From NCBI RefSeq assembly GCF_001889545.1, contig NZ_CP018194.1, positions 2,243,501 to 2,307,500 of the forward strand: DNA of 64,000 bases. The letters are read 5' to 3'. How positions within the stretch are numbered: the first letter of the stretch is position 1; every line of letters begins with the position of its first letter. Made by a program: the position numbers and the translations under genes. Positions 36,801-45,499 of this stretch are shown here, in pieces. Under the pieces are notes generated by a model. The model did not search any database and was not told the DNA's origin. It saw nothing but the letters and a program-made list of their open reading frames with translations. The stretch is from Granulibacter bethesdensis. GTDB taxonomy: Bacteria; Pseudomonadota; Alphaproteobacteria; Acetobacterales; Acetobacteraceae.

Positions 36801-37366
36801 TGCCGGCCGCCGACTCCCCGCTGATCGCCGACCGACGCGCACGGTTCCGGCGCGGGCAGGTGATTCATCAACTGCTGCAACATCTGCCGCTGCTGCCTGC
36901 AAAGGAACGTGATGCCGCCATGAAGCGGTTCCTCATGCAGACGCTGCCTTCGGAAGCTGATCATGTGGCAAAACAGATTGGCGCTCTTCTGGATCATCCC
37001 CGCCTTGCCGCATTGTTCGGCTCTGACGGGCGGGGCGAAGTGCCGCTGACCGGCGTAATCGGCCCGGATGACAAACCCCAGGTGATCGGCGGCATCGTGG
37101 ACCGGCTGGCCGTACTGCCGGAGCGTATCCTGATCGCGGATTACAAGACGAACCGGCACCCTCCTGCGAGCATCGCGGACACACCGGTGCTGTATCTGCG
37201 GCAGATGGCAGCATACCGTGCAGTACTGTCCTCAATCTATCCGGACAGGGATGTTCTGTGTGCATTGATATGGACGGAAACCGGTCGGATCGACACACTG
37301 CCATCAGAGTTACTGGACCATCATGCACCTGGCGTATCTATGCCTGCGTTTGATCAAAAGGCTTGA
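33887..37366 (+). CDS. addA: Double-strand break repair helicase-nuclease AddA
   Basis: A 1159-residue UvrD/Rep-family helicase fused to a RecB nuclease. Walker A is ASAGSGKTKLLTDRL near residue 30; LLLDEVQDTAPEQWEI, the DEVQD Walker B, is near 400; AVGDPKQSIYSFQGADP follows near 445. Motifs V and VI appear as MTVHGSKGLEAPIVIL and LYVALTRARDRL. The nuclease end has GGIVDRLAVLP and IADYKTNR near 1085-1090. Together with AddB it resects double-strand breaks and recognises Chi-like sites. It is the last of the tsaE-amgK-murU-addB-addA string. Confidence 0.95.
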   Translation: MSATLSPRDEAERNQRDASDPVVSAFVSASAGSGKTKLLTDRLLRLMLSGAHPGRIQCLTFTKAGAAEMAIRLRSRLGAWVTMSDAALDQALTALAVKPDDDARLRARALFAQVLDLPGGMRIETIHAFCQSLLRRFPLEAALSPHFKMIEPAEQEVTRQEAQETMLAATGDHASLSLLSGQISLQTFGMLSAGLHIEPDRLHRLTPSLAGLEAAQRRALGVPGSQGEEALLAAATEWPAIGKVREAARDAFENGSNTVRERAGQMLAWLSLSHTERQARWEEWASLFLTAKGEPSSPKTLFNENKANRGTSADTSRESLVDESHRIVSIRQTLHAIRLASLSAALTRLAIPVADAYAKDKARRGLVDFTDLIGRTRALLREPGAAWVLYKLDGGIDHLLLDEVQDTAPEQWEIAGTLTAEFFAGLDDRAEQGKPRTVFAVGDPKQSIYSFQGADPHAFRHWRSIMAQRVQQIGYEWRDRPLTVSFRSTAPVLALTDAVFADPLARQGVIEPAETLRHLPDRAEDAGTVEVWEPVQTPEIPPRPAWQPAEEYGTHTTAASLLAGRLADWIASQIGQTLPSENRPIHAGDYLILLRRRKPFAPLLERALKLRGVPVAGLDRLPLTSQPAVADLLALCDTLLLPDDDMALACLLTSPLGGLSDDSLMALALGRRETLWDTLRKRRTERTEWDQAASFLEDMLGQVDYTTPHALLSAALVRHRGRARLFKRLGAEAAEPIDELLNAAMRYAQLHPPSLQGFVHWLRRSAPEVKREMSSGGQAVRIMTVHGSKGLEAPIVILPDTVSTPRMENSILWTEDPETGLSVPLWKPNQDFQCDSFAVLEAKEQAARQEEYNRLLYVALTRARDRLLVCGWLGKENRPPPEESWYAAIRRGMERLPDAETIETDHGEVIRLISPQQRAAQQARADITAPIQAPPSWMGQAPDWQPAPRPAEPVRPEPLAPSRPDNADLGPVPAADSPLIADRRARFRRGQVIHQLLQHLPLLPAKERDAAMKRFLMQTLPSEADHVAKQIGALLDHPRLAALFGSDGRGEVPLTGVIGPDDKPQVIGGIVDRLAVLPERILIADYKTNRHPPASIADTPVLYLRQMAAYRAVLSSIYPDRDVLCALIWTETGRIDTLPSELLDHHAPGVSMPAFDQKA

Positions 37367-37418
37367 TCAAACCGGGTACCTGCCCCACTTGCCTGCTTAG
37401 CTGCCCGTCAACAAACAG

Positions 37419-37448
37419 GATCCCGTCTGATAAGGCTGCCACGGGATC
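37419..37448 (+). repeat. Inverted repeat / possible hairpin upstream of trxA
   Basis: GATCCCGT (37419-37426) and ACGGGATC (37441-37448) are a perfect 8-base inverted repeat with a 14-base loop. They end 22 bases before the trxA ATG. There is no T-run after it, so it is not a standard terminator for addA. It may be a leader hairpin or a binding site for a regulator of trxA. Confidence 0.5.
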
Positions 37449-37470
37449 AATGATCGAAAAGAGACTGCCC

Positions 37471-37797
37471 ATGAGCGAGCATACAAAACCCGTCACGGAT
37501 GCCACTTTCGAAACCGATGTGCTGGGTGCATCCGGGCCGGTGCTGGTGGATTTCTGGGCGGAGTGGTGCGGCCCGTGCCGTATGATTGCTCCGGCTCTGG
37601 AAGAAGTCGCGGCCGAGAATACCGGCAAGCTGACGGTCGCCAAGGTGAATATCGACGAAAACCCCGACAGCCCCAATCGCTATGGCGTCACCGGCATTCC
37701 GACCCTGATCCTGTTCAAGGACGGGCAGCCGATCGCCAAGCAGGTCGGCGCCCTGCCGAAAAGCGCGCTGAAACAATGGGTCAGCGGGAATATCTGA
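37471..37797 (+). CDS. trxA: Thioredoxin TrxA
   Basis: A 108-residue thioredoxin. The redox motif WCGPC is in DFWAEWCGPCRMIAPAL near residues 29-40, and the cis-proline is in GVTGIPTLILF near 75. Length and motif match a canonical cytosolic thioredoxin that reduces disulfides and is recycled by thioredoxin reductase. Upstream in-frame starts at 37363 and 37450 add residues unlike the family; ATG at 37471 has AGAGA about 8 bases before it. It lies 104 bases downstream of addA, with an inverted repeat in the gap. Confidence 0.95.
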   Translation: MSEHTKPVTDATFETDVLGASGPVLVDFWAEWCGPCRMIAPALEEVAAENTGKLTVAKVNIDENPDSPNRYGVTGIPTLILFKDGQPIAKQVGALPKSALKQWVSGNI

Positions 37798-37804
37798 TCC
37801 GTAT

Positions 37805-37838
37805 CGACAGGGCCGGTTGTTCAGTCCGGCCCTGTTCG
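37805..37838. terminator. Stem-loop between convergent trxA and folC
   Basis: CAGGGCCGG (37808-37816) pairs perfectly with CCGGCCCTG (37826-37834) around a 9-base loop, and the stem can be extended by CGA/TTCG with one bulge. It lies just after trxA and before the folC end on the other strand. No long T-run follows on either strand, so it may act as a weak bidirectional terminator or an mRNA-end stabiliser. Confidence 0.5.
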
Positions 37839-37854
37839 TATCAGGATGTGGAAA

Positions 37855-39147
37855 TCAGGCCAGACCCTGATCCAGTTTCAGGATTTCACCCGCCAGATAC
37901 AGGCTGCCACAAATCAGGATACGGCCCGGTACACCCCCTGCCTCCGCCTGCTTCAGGATAGCCGCCATGGCCTCCCGCACCGTCGGGCCGGGAATCGCCT
38001 TGCCACCCGAAGCGCTGACAATTGCCGCCACCGGCAGGGCCAGATACTGACCCGGCTCGGCAATGGCCCAGACCGTATCGGCCTCCGGCAGGACAGAGGC
38101 CAGAAACTGCCCGGCATCCTTGGCCTGCTTCATGCCGACGATCACATGGGCCGGACGATCTTTCCAGCCACGCAGATGACCCGCCAGCATCACGCCAGCC
38201 CCCGGATTATGGCCGCCATCCAGCCATAGCTCCCAGCCTGCCGGTAAATTCTTCGCCAACAAACCGGTCAGACGCTGCATCCGTGCAGGCCATTCCGCCC
38301 GCGCCAACCCTTCCGCCAGCCACGACAACGGCGTAGCGGTTTTTGCCGCCGCCCGCATCGCCGCCACTGCGATCCCGGCATTATCCAGCTGGTGCTCACC
38401 CGGCAACGCTGGCAGCGGCAGCTCAACCACGCCATCCGCATCGCTATAGCGCAGGCCGTTTCCATGCCGGGCGATATGCCAGTCACGATCACGGGCCAGC
38501 AGACGAACACCCTGCTTCGCCGCCTCCCGATCCAGCACTTCCAGCACGTCCGGCAATTGCAGCCCGGTCACACCCGGCGCACCGGATTTGAGAATCCCGG
38601 CTTTCTCCGCTGCAATGCCCCTGATGTCGTCGCCCAGATACTCACGATGATCGATGGAGATGGAGGCAATCGCACTGACCAACGGCGTCACGACATTGGT
38701 GGCATCAAAGCGGCCGCCAAGCCCGACCTCCACCACACACAAATCCGCCGGAATACGACTGAACAACAGCAGGGCGACCGCGGTGATGACCTCGAAAACA
38801 GTGATCGGAGCCCCGGCATTGACGCGCTCCACCTCCTCCAGGGCCTCGACCAGAACCGGCTCGGACACCAGTTCTCCGGCCAGACGGATACGCTCGTTGA
38901 ACTGGACGAGATGGGGAGAAATATAGACATGCACACGCTGCCCCGCCGCCTCGGCCAGAGCACGCAGGAAAGCACAGGTGCTGCCTTTGCCATTGGTCCC
39001 GGCAACATGCACGACCGGCGGCAGCGACCGCTCCGGATGGCCCAGCTTCTCCAGCAGAGCTTCAAGCCGACCCAGCGACAGGTCGATCATCTTCGGGTGC
39101 AAACCGTGCAGCCGCTCGATCACCGCTTCGGTGCGACCTTTGCTCAT
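37855..39147 (-). CDS. folC: Bifunctional folylpolyglutamate/dihydrofolate synthase FolC
   Basis: A 430-residue Mur-ligase-family enzyme that adds glutamate to dihydropteroate and folates. The ATP loop is VHVAGTNGKGSTCAFLRAL near residue 48-66. The conserved YISPHLVQFNERIRL is near 75. LWLDGGHNPGAG, with the metal/ATP site, lies near 310. It follows accD on the minus strand with a gap of about 45 bases, the usual alphaproteobacterial trpB-trpA-accD-folC order. Its ATG is at 39145-39147. Confidence 0.94.
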   Translation of the reverse strand: MSKGRTEAVIERLHGLHPKMIDLSLGRLEALLEKLGHPERSLPPVVHVAGTNGKGSTCAFLRALAEAAGQRVHVYISPHLVQFNERIRLAGELVSEPVLVEALEEVERVNAGAPITVFEVITAVALLLFSRIPADLCVVEVGLGGRFDATNVVTPLVSAIASISIDHREYLGDDIRGIAAEKAGILKSGAPGVTGLQLPDVLEVLDREAAKQGVRLLARDRDWHIARHGNGLRYSDADGVVELPLPALPGEHQLDNAGIAVAAMRAAAKTATPLSWLAEGLARAEWPARMQRLTGLLAKNLPAGWELWLDGGHNPGAGVMLAGHLRGWKDRPAHVIVGMKQAKDAGQFLASVLPEADTVWAIAEPGQYLALPVAAIVSASGGKAIPGPTVREAMAAILKQAEAGGVPGRILICGSLYLAGEILKLDQGLA

Positions 39148-39192
39148 GCCTTCGGCCTCAATGGAATGGATTGCTGGCGACGAATGGCCTGA

Positions 39193-40110
39193 TCAGGCAT
39201 CCGCCGTGCGGGCAGGCTGCTTCGCCTCCGTGAGGGAGGCTGCGCTCTCCACCTTCGGCAGGGTCACCCCCTCCGTCAGCAAGGCGATCACACGGGACAG
39301 GGTCGCGCGCATATCCGCCCGGCGCACCACCATATCGACGATCCCGTGTTCCAGCAGGAATTCAGCACGCTGGAAGCCTTCCGGCAGTTTTTCGCGGGTC
39401 GTATCCTCAATCACCCGCGCCCCTGCAAAGCCGATCAGGGCTTTCGGCTCGGCAATCTGGATGTCACCGAGCATGGCAAAACTGGCGGTCACGCCGCCGG
39501 TGGTGGGATCGGTCAGCACGACGATGAAAGGCAGCCCGGCTTCCTTCACCATGCGCGTGGCGATGGTGGTGCGGGGCATCTGCATCAGGCTGATCGCCGC
39601 TTCCTGCATGCGGGCACCACCCGAAGCCGTGAAAATAATAAACGGCGCTTTCTGCAGCACCGCCAGCTGAGCGGCTGCCACAATGCCCTCGCCGACCGCC
39701 GCCCCCATGGAGCCACCCATGAACTCAAACGCCATGGCCGCGACGACTGCTTTCTGACCCTCGATCGTGCCATGGGCCACGACGATGGCATCATCGAGAT
39801 GCGTCTTTTCCCGCGCTTCACGCAGACGATCCGTGTAGCGTTTGGAATCACGGAAACGCAGCGGATCCTGTGGCGCTTTCGGCAGCTCGATCCGTGTATA
39901 GCCTTCATCCAGCGTCCATTTCAGACGCTCCAGCGCGGTACCGCGCATGTGATGGTCACAATGGGTGCAGACGCGCTGGTTCTTTTCCAGATCTCTGGCA
40001 AAGATCATCTGCTGACAGGCAGGGCACTGTACCCAGAGATTATCCGGCACATCCCTGCGCCCCAGCAGGGTACGGATTTTCGGACGCACATATTCAGTCA
40101 ACCAGCTCAT
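39193..40110 (-). CDS. accD: Acetyl-CoA carboxylase carboxyltransferase subunit beta AccD
   Basis: A 305-residue beta subunit that, with AccA, transfers the carboxyl group from biotin to acetyl-CoA to form malonyl-CoA. An N-terminal four-cysteine zinc ribbon is visible (CPACQQM near 24 and CTHCDHHM near 43). The crotonase-like core has the segments GEGIVAAAQLAVL and FTASGGARMQEA, the latter forming the oxyanion site. GGEGR ahead of ATG is absent, but GGAG lies 6 bases before ATG 40110. An upstream open frame to 40215 overlaps trpA and is not used. Confidence 0.95.
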   Translation of the reverse strand: MSWLTEYVRPKIRTLLGRRDVPDNLWVQCPACQQMIFARDLEKNQRVCTHCDHHMRGTALERLKWTLDEGYTRIELPKAPQDPLRFRDSKRYTDRLREAREKTHLDDAIVVAHGTIEGQKAVVAAMAFEFMGGSMGAAVGEGIVAAAQLAVLQKAPFIIFTASGGARMQEAAISLMQMPRTTIATRMVKEAGLPFIVVLTDPTTGGVTASFAMLGDIQIAEPKALIGFAGARVIEDTTREKLPEGFQRAEFLLEHGIVDMVVRRADMRATLSRVIALLTEGVTLPKVESAASLTEAKQPARTADA

Positions 40111-40111
40111 G

Positions 40112-40948
40112 TCAGGCTCCTCGGGCGGAGAGGCGGGCGCTGCGCACAGCCTCCGCCAGTTGGCGGACCTGATCCAGCACCGCAGGCACGGTGCGATCAG
40201 TGGCGCGGCCATCATCCAGCGTTTCAGCCAGCGTATCGATCAGTGCGGAGGCAACGATGGCGGCATCTCCCTGCCGCACTGCCTCCGCGGCCTGCGCCGG
40301 ATTGCGGATACCAAAACCGATCGCGACCGGCAGGTCGGTCACCCGCCGCAAACGCGGCATATTCTGCGCCAGCTGCTCCGCACTCGCGGTGACAGTGCCG
40401 GTGATCCCGGTGATACTGACGTAATAGACAAAACCGGATGAGCCGTTCAGCACATGAGGCAGACGCGCATCATCCGTGGTCGGCGCGACCAGCCTGATCA
40501 CATCCAGCCCGTTCGCAGCGGCAAAAGGCAGAATCAGCTCCGCTTCCTCGGTCGGCAGATCGACGATGATCAGCCCATCCACACCGACCGCGGCGGCATC
40601 GACGCAGAACCGCTCATGGCCATAGGTTTCAACCGGGTTGAGATACCCCATCAGAATGACCGGCGTCTCCTGATCCTGCCGCCGGAAGGTCTCGACCATC
40701 GCCAGGGTTTTGGCGAGCGTGGCACCAGCCTCAAGCGCACGCCGTCCGGCGCGCTGGATGGTCGGGCCATCCGCCATCGGGTCGGTGAACGGCACACCGA
40801 TCTCGATCAGATCGGCTCCTGCTGCCGGCAGGCCACGCAACAATGCCAGGCTGGTTTCGGCATCAGGGTCACCCGCCTCGATAAACGGGATCAGCGCACC
40901 GCGTCCCTCACGCTTCAGCGCTGCGAAACGCGTCTGGATACGGCTCAC
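40112..40948 (-). CDS. trpA: Tryptophan synthase alpha chain TrpA
   Basis: A 278-residue TIM-barrel enzyme that splits indole-3-glycerol phosphate and passes indole to TrpB. Catalytic residues are in [11 protein letters not shown] (near 19-30) and the [15 protein letters not shown] motif (about 51-65) with the active-site Glu and Asp. The start is GTG at 40946-40948, overlapping the trpB stop as GTGA. One base separates its stop from the accD start. The gene is the usual length. Confidence 0.95.
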   Translation of the reverse strand: MSRIQTRFAALKREGRGALIPFIEAGDPDAETSLALLRGLPAAGADLIEIGVPFTDPMADGPTIQRAGRRALEAGATLAKTLAMVETFRRQDQETPVILMGYLNPVETYGHERFCVDAAAVGVDGLIIVDLPTEEAELILPFAAANGLDVIRLVAPTTDDARLPHVLNGSSGFVYYVSITGITGTVTASAEQLAQNMPRLRRVTDLPVAIGFGIRNPAQAAEAVRQGDAAIVASALIDTLAETLDDGRATDRTVPAVLDQVRQLAEAVRSARLSARGA

Positions 40949-42168
40949 AGCTTGACCCCCAGATGCTCGGCAACAGTGAAGATATCCTTATCCCCCCGGC
41001 CCGACAGATTGACCACGATGGTTTTGTCCTTCCCCAGAGTCGGGGCGAGCTTGCGGACATACGCCAAAGCATGGCTCGGTTCCAGCGCCGGAATGATGCC
41101 TTCCGTGCGGGTCAGAAGCTGGAATGCACCCAGCGCCTCCTGATCGGTCGCAGAGACATATTCGACACGGCCAGTTTCGTGCAGCCATGCATGCTCCGGC
41201 CCGATGCCCGGATAATCAAGACCCGCGGAAATCGAATGGCCCTCCAGAATCTGCCCTTCCGCATCCTGCAACAGATAGGTTCGGTTCCCGTGCAGCACGC
41301 CGGGGCGGCCACCCGTCAGGCTGGCGGCATGTTCACCGGTTTCAACGCCGTGCCCGCCGGCCTCAACCCCGATCAGCCGCACGGAAGGATCATCCAGGAA
41401 CGGATGAAACAGGCCCATCGCATTGGAGCCGCCGCCGATACAGGCCGTCGCCACATCCGGCAGGCGTCCGGTCTCCGCCAGCATCTGCGCGCGGGTTTCC
41501 TCACCGATGATGTTCTGGAAATCGCGCACCATCGCCGGATACGGATGCGGCCCGGCGACCGTGCCGATCAGGTAATACGTATCCGACACATTGGCGACCC
41601 AGTCGCGCAAAGCCTCGTTCATTGCATCCTTGAGCGTCGCGGCACCGGAGGTTACCGCCTTGACCTCCGCCCCCAGCAGACGCATGCGGAACACGTTGGG
41701 CTTCTGCCGTTCAACATCGACCGCGCCCATATAGATGGTGCAGGGCAGACCGAACAGCGCACAGACCGTCGCCGTCGCCACGCCATGCTGCCCCGCCCCC
41801 GTCTCAGCGATGATACGGGTCTTGCCCATACGGCGGGCGATCAGAATCTGGCCAAGGCAGTTATTCACCTTATGGCTGCCGGTATGGTTCAGCTCCTCCC
41901 GCTTGAGCCATACCTGCGCACCGCCCAGCTCCTCCGTCAGGCGTCTGGCGAACCAGAGCGGGCTGGGACGGCCCACGTAATTTTTCAGCAGCAGGTCAAG
42001 TTCCGCGTTGAACGCCGCATCATTCCGTGCCGCCCGCCATGCCTTCTCCACCTCAAGGATCAGAGGCATCAGCGTTTCCGCGACAAAGCGGCCGCCAAAC
42101 GGACCGAACCGCCCATGATCGTCCGGACCGGAGCGATAGGAGTTCGGGAGGGAACTGGCTATGGACAC
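40945..42168 (-). CDS. trpB: Tryptophan synthase beta chain TrpB
   Basis: A 407-residue PLP enzyme that joins indole and serine to make tryptophan. The PLP lysine is in [13 protein letters not shown] near residue 100. The glycine-rich phosphate site is [12 protein letters not shown] near 245. The N-terminus [16 protein letters not shown] is typical. It starts at GTG (42166-42168), since an in-frame TGA lies not far upstream without any ATG between. Unusually, the gene upstream is malic enzyme rather than trpF, which lies 1.9 kb further away. Confidence 0.95.
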   Translation of the reverse strand: MSIASSLPNSYRSGPDDHGRFGPFGGRFVAETLMPLILEVEKAWRAARNDAAFNAELDLLLKNYVGRPSPLWFARRLTEELGGAQVWLKREELNHTGSHKVNNCLGQILIARRMGKTRIIAETGAGQHGVATATVCALFGLPCTIYMGAVDVERQKPNVFRMRLLGAEVKAVTSGAATLKDAMNEALRDWVANVSDTYYLIGTVAGPHPYPAMVRDFQNIIGEETRAQMLAETGRLPDVATACIGGGSNAMGLFHPFLDDPSVRLIGVEAGGHGVETGEHAASLTGGRPGVLHGNRTYLLQDAEGQILEGHSISAGLDYPGIGPEHAWLHETGRVEYVSATDQEALGAFQLLTRTEGIIPALEPSHALAYVRKLAPTLGKDKTIVVNLSGRGDKDIFTVAEHLGVKL

Positions 42169-42318
42169 GATGGCTACACTCGCCGGCTGGGATGCATTTC
42201 AGAGCCGCGCCATATCGTCTACAGCGCGGAGTAATCTGCCGCTCTTAAAGCAGAACGGCGCTCACGCAAATCAGGAGATCGCCCCTGAAGGCGCTTTATG
42301 GCCGTTTTATGACCTGTT

Positions 42319-44040
42319 TCAGCGCTTCGGCTCAACCCGGCGATAAGTGGGATACTGCGGCTCCCACATCAGTTCATCCACTCTGGCGCGCAGAGTTTGT
42401 TCATCGCATGGCTCGGCCTGACCATCACGCATGGCGCACAGCCCGACCGCGACGGCCACATGCCGGGACACGTCCCGCATTTTAGCCAGATGCGGCAATA
42501 AGGTCAGCGCGGGATCGGTGCGGGCCGGAGACATCTCTGCCAGTGCCCGGGCGGCTGCAAGAAACATGGCATCCGTCACATGCACGGCGCGGGAGGCGAT
42601 GGCGCCCAGTCCGACGCCAGGGAAAATATAGGAATTATTGGTCTGGTCGATCATGACAGTACGGCCATTGATCTGCACCGGATCAAACGGGCTGCCCGTG
42701 CCGATGATTGCCTGTCCATCGGTCCAGGCCAGAAGATCGGCCGGTGTCGCTTCCGCATTGGCCGTCGGGTTGGAGAGAGGGAAAATCACCGGGCGGGCAA
42801 CATGCTGCGCCATTTCCCGGATCGCTTCCTCGGTAAACAGGCCGGGCTGACCGGACACACCGATCAATGTGGTCGGGTGCGCGTTGCGGATGACCGCTTC
42901 CAGCCCCGGTTTTTCCCGAACATCCCAATGGCTCAGCACATCGGCAGGAACGGCGAATTCCTGCTGGAAGGCCGCCAGATTATTATCACCCTCCCTCAGC
43001 AAACCATCGCGGTCCACCAGGAAGAAGCGGCGATGGGCTTCGTGCTCCGGCACCCCTTCCTCGATCATCGCCTGACGCAGCATCCGTGCAATACCGACAC
43101 CTGCGGAACCAGCCCCGACCACGACGATGCGCTGGTCTTTCATCGGCACACCGGCCACAGAGGCCGCCGCCATCAGGGTGCCCACCGTCACGGAGGCCGT
43201 ACCCTGAATGTCATCGTTGAAGGTGCAAAGCTGGTCACGATATTTCGTTAGCAGCCGCCCCGCATTGGGACGGGCGAAATCCTCCCATTGCAGCAGGACA
43301 TGCGGCCAGCGCCGCTGCACTGCACCCACGAAAGTATCAATGAACGAATCATACGCCTCGCCCCGGATACGCTCATGCCGCCAGCCGATATACAGCGGAT
43401 CGTCATGGCGTTCCTTATTATCCGTACCGGTATCCAGCAGGATCGGCAGCGTCGCCCAGGGCGGAATACCTCCGCAGGCGGTATACAGGGCCAGCTTCCC
43501 GATCGGGATACCCATGCCGCCCGCACCCTGATCGCCAAGCCCGAGAATACGCTCTCCATCACTGACCACGATCACCTGGACATGATCGAAACGCGGATGG
43601 GACAGAATCTCGTCGATCTGATCCTGATGCGGCGGTGACAGAAACAACCCGCGCGGCTTGCGGAACAGCCGGGAGAATTTCTGACATCCCAGCCCGACGG
43701 TCGGCGTATAGACGACCGGCATCATCTCTTCGAGGTTACGCGACAAAAGCGCGTAAAACAGCGTTTCGTTGGTATCCTGCAAATCACGCAGAAAAATATA
43801 GCGGTTGATCGGGGATTTAAGCTCCCTGAATGCTGTCAGACGGCGGTTGACCTGTTCATCCAGATTACCGACATGCGGCGGCAGCAGGCCATGCAGATGG
43901 AAGGCGGTGCGCTCCTCCTCGGAAAACGCCATTCCCTTGTTCAGCAATGGATCGGACAAAAGTTCATATCCGGTGCGGGAAACCTCCACCACATGCTCGC
44001 CAGCGGCGTTAGGAAGTTCCGTTCCTGGTGTCGTACCCAT
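42319..44040 (-). CDS. maeA: NAD-dependent malic enzyme
   Basis: A 573-residue malic enzyme that oxidatively decarboxylates malate to pyruvate. It has the long form with GLLPPHVGNLDEQ near residue 50, MPVVYTPTVGLGCQKFS near 108 and VVSDGERILGLGDQGAGGMG near 150. FNDDIQGTASVTVG near 265 contains metal-binding aspartates, and the nucleotide site is VVVGAGSAGVGIARML near 300. The length and lack of a phosphotransacetylase domain match the SfcA/MaeA-type. It lies 44 bases after trpF and 150 bases before trpB, breaking the normal trpF-trpB link. Cofactor preference is inferred. Confidence 0.92.
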   Translation of the reverse strand: MGTTPGTELPNAAGEHVVEVSRTGYELLSDPLLNKGMAFSEEERTAFHLHGLLPPHVGNLDEQVNRRLTAFRELKSPINRYIFLRDLQDTNETLFYALLSRNLEEMMPVVYTPTVGLGCQKFSRLFRKPRGLFLSPPHQDQIDEILSHPRFDHVQVIVVSDGERILGLGDQGAGGMGIPIGKLALYTACGGIPPWATLPILLDTGTDNKERHDDPLYIGWRHERIRGEAYDSFIDTFVGAVQRRWPHVLLQWEDFARPNAGRLLTKYRDQLCTFNDDIQGTASVTVGTLMAAASVAGVPMKDQRIVVVGAGSAGVGIARMLRQAMIEEGVPEHEAHRRFFLVDRDGLLREGDNNLAAFQQEFAVPADVLSHWDVREKPGLEAVIRNAHPTTLIGVSGQPGLFTEEAIREMAQHVARPVIFPLSNPTANAEATPADLLAWTDGQAIIGTGSPFDPVQINGRTVMIDQTNNSYIFPGVGLGAIASRAVHVTDAMFLAAARALAEMSPARTDPALTLLPHLAKMRDVSRHVAVAVGLCAMRDGQAEPCDEQTLRARVDELMWEPQYPTYRRVEPKR

Positions 44041-44084
44041 CTGATCCGTCCGTTCAATGGCCGACCCCTGCGCGGGTTGCCGGC

Positions 44085-44714
44085 TCAGGCGTTACGCACT
44101 GCCGAGAGGAAGGAGCGGATCAGCGCCGGATCCTTGCATCCACGTGACTGTTCAACCCCTGACGAAACATCGACAATAGGTGCACCTGTCCGGCGCACCG
44201 CATCAGCGACCGTATCGGGGGTCAACCCACCCGCGAGAATCCACGCAAAGGATGGCGCAAAATCCGCAAGGATAGACCAGTCGAAAGCCTGTCCGTTTCC
44301 ACCCGGCAGAGCAGCGTCGGGCCTCGGCTTAGCATCCAGCAGCAGGGCATCCACACCCCCGGAATCGCGTGGCAGATCATCCGCTGTCGCAATTCCCACA
44401 GACCGCCAGACGGGTAAGGCAAGCCGTTCGCGCAACTGGAGGGCACGCGCCACAGGGACATCATGAAGCTGGATGATATCCAGCGGCAGCTCACTCAGGA
44501 CCGCCTCGATCTCTCCATCACGCGGATTGACGAACAGCCCCACTTTCCGCAACGGCTGGGCAATGGGAGCCGCAAGGGAAGCCGCCTCCTGCGCCGTCAC
44601 AGCCCGTGGAGAGGGCGGAAAGAACACGAATCCCAGATAATCAGCGCCCCCCGCGATGGAGGCCGCGACAGACGCTGCGGTGTTCAACCCGCAGATTTTG
44701 ACCTGAGCGACCAT
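44085..44714 (-). CDS. trpF: Phosphoribosylanthranilate isomerase TrpF
   Basis: A 209-residue TIM-barrel isomerase of the tryptophan pathway. The N-terminus VKICGLNTAASVAASI carries the catalytic cysteine near residue 8. The phosphate-binding end is ILAGGLTPDTVADAVR near 155, followed by VDVSSGVEQSRGCKD, with the catalytic aspartate. It begins 6 bases after pyrF. The next gene on the strand is malic enzyme, and trpB follows only after that. Confidence 0.95.
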   Translation of the reverse strand: MVAQVKICGLNTAASVAASIAGGADYLGFVFFPPSPRAVTAQEAASLAAPIAQPLRKVGLFVNPRDGEIEAVLSELPLDIIQLHDVPVARALQLRERLALPVWRSVGIATADDLPRDSGGVDALLLDAKPRPDAALPGGNGQAFDWSILADFAPSFAWILAGGLTPDTVADAVRRTGAPIVDVSSGVEQSRGCKDPALIRSFLSAVRNA

Positions 44715-44720
44715 GATTCT

Positions 44721-45443
44721 TCAAAGCCCCGCAATATCTGCCGCAATGGAAGAGGCCGCCGCCACCGGATCAGGCGCCTGCGTAATGGGACGACCAACCA
44801 CAATGTAATCCGCCCCGGCCTCAATGGCAGCACGCGGGGTCATGGTGCGGGACTGATCACCTGTTTCGCTCCCCGCCGGGCGGATGCCCGGTACGACCAG
44901 TAAAGGCTCTGGCCCCAGTTCCGCCCTTAACAGTGCTGCTTCATGCGCACTGCACACCAGCCCGTCCGCCCCCGCCGCTACGGCCAGCTTTGCCAGTCTG
45001 AGAACCTGAAGCGCCGGGTCTTCCGCAAAGCCGATCGCGGAAACGGCCTCCGCATCCAGACTGGTCAGAATGGTAACAGCCAGAATCCTGGTCCGGTCCG
45101 TCGCGTCGCCTGTCGCATTCCGCGCCGCGGCAACCATCGCCGAGCCTCCACCCGCATGAACGGTCAGCAAAGCGGGCTTCAGCGGCAGGACCGAACGCAC
45201 CCCGGCCGCGACCGTGTTGGGAATATCGTGCAGCTTCAGATCCAGAAAAATCGGCCCCTCAAACCCCGTCATGCCCTGTGGACCATTGGCCAGGTAATAT
45301 TCCAACCCCAGCTTGCTCATCCCGCTATACGGCGCAAAAGCCTGATTCCATGCGCGTGCGGTGGCGGGGTCTGGTGTATCGAGAGAAACAATAACACGCC
45401 GCGAGGGACGAGAGCGGGCGGGCGCGATACGATCAGACGACAT
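44721..45443 (-). CDS. pyrF: Orotidine 5'-phosphate decarboxylase PyrF
   Basis: A 240-residue decarboxylase that makes UMP from OMP. The active-site network is FLDLKLHDIPNTVAAGVRS near residue 66 (Asp-x-Lys-x-x-Asp). The C-terminus has VVPGIRPAGSETGDQSRTMT and DYIVVGRPITQAPDP, holding the phosphate and arginine sites. It is followed by trpF after 6 bases. An IHF-LapA pair lies upstream, the order often seen in alphaproteobacteria. Confidence 0.95.
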   Translation of the reverse strand: MSSDRIAPARSRPSRRVIVSLDTPDPATARAWNQAFAPYSGMSKLGLEYYLANGPQGMTGFEGPIFLDLKLHDIPNTVAAGVRSVLPLKPALLTVHAGGGSAMVAAARNATGDATDRTRILAVTILTSLDAEAVSAIGFAEDPALQVLRLAKLAVAAGADGLVCSAHEAALLRAELGPEPLLVVPGIRPAGSETGDQSRTMTPRAAIEAGADYIVVGRPITQAPDPVAAASSIAADIAGL

Positions 45444-45499
45444 GACGTGACTGTCTTTATGAAATGAAATGGGCTGACCGTTTCACAGGACAGGCCAGG

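Noticed and set aside
42161-42346. Small plus-strand open frame of 61 codons between trpB and malic enzyme
   Set aside because: It overlaps both neighbouring genes' ends in antisense, has no Shine-Dalgarno of note and no recognisable features.
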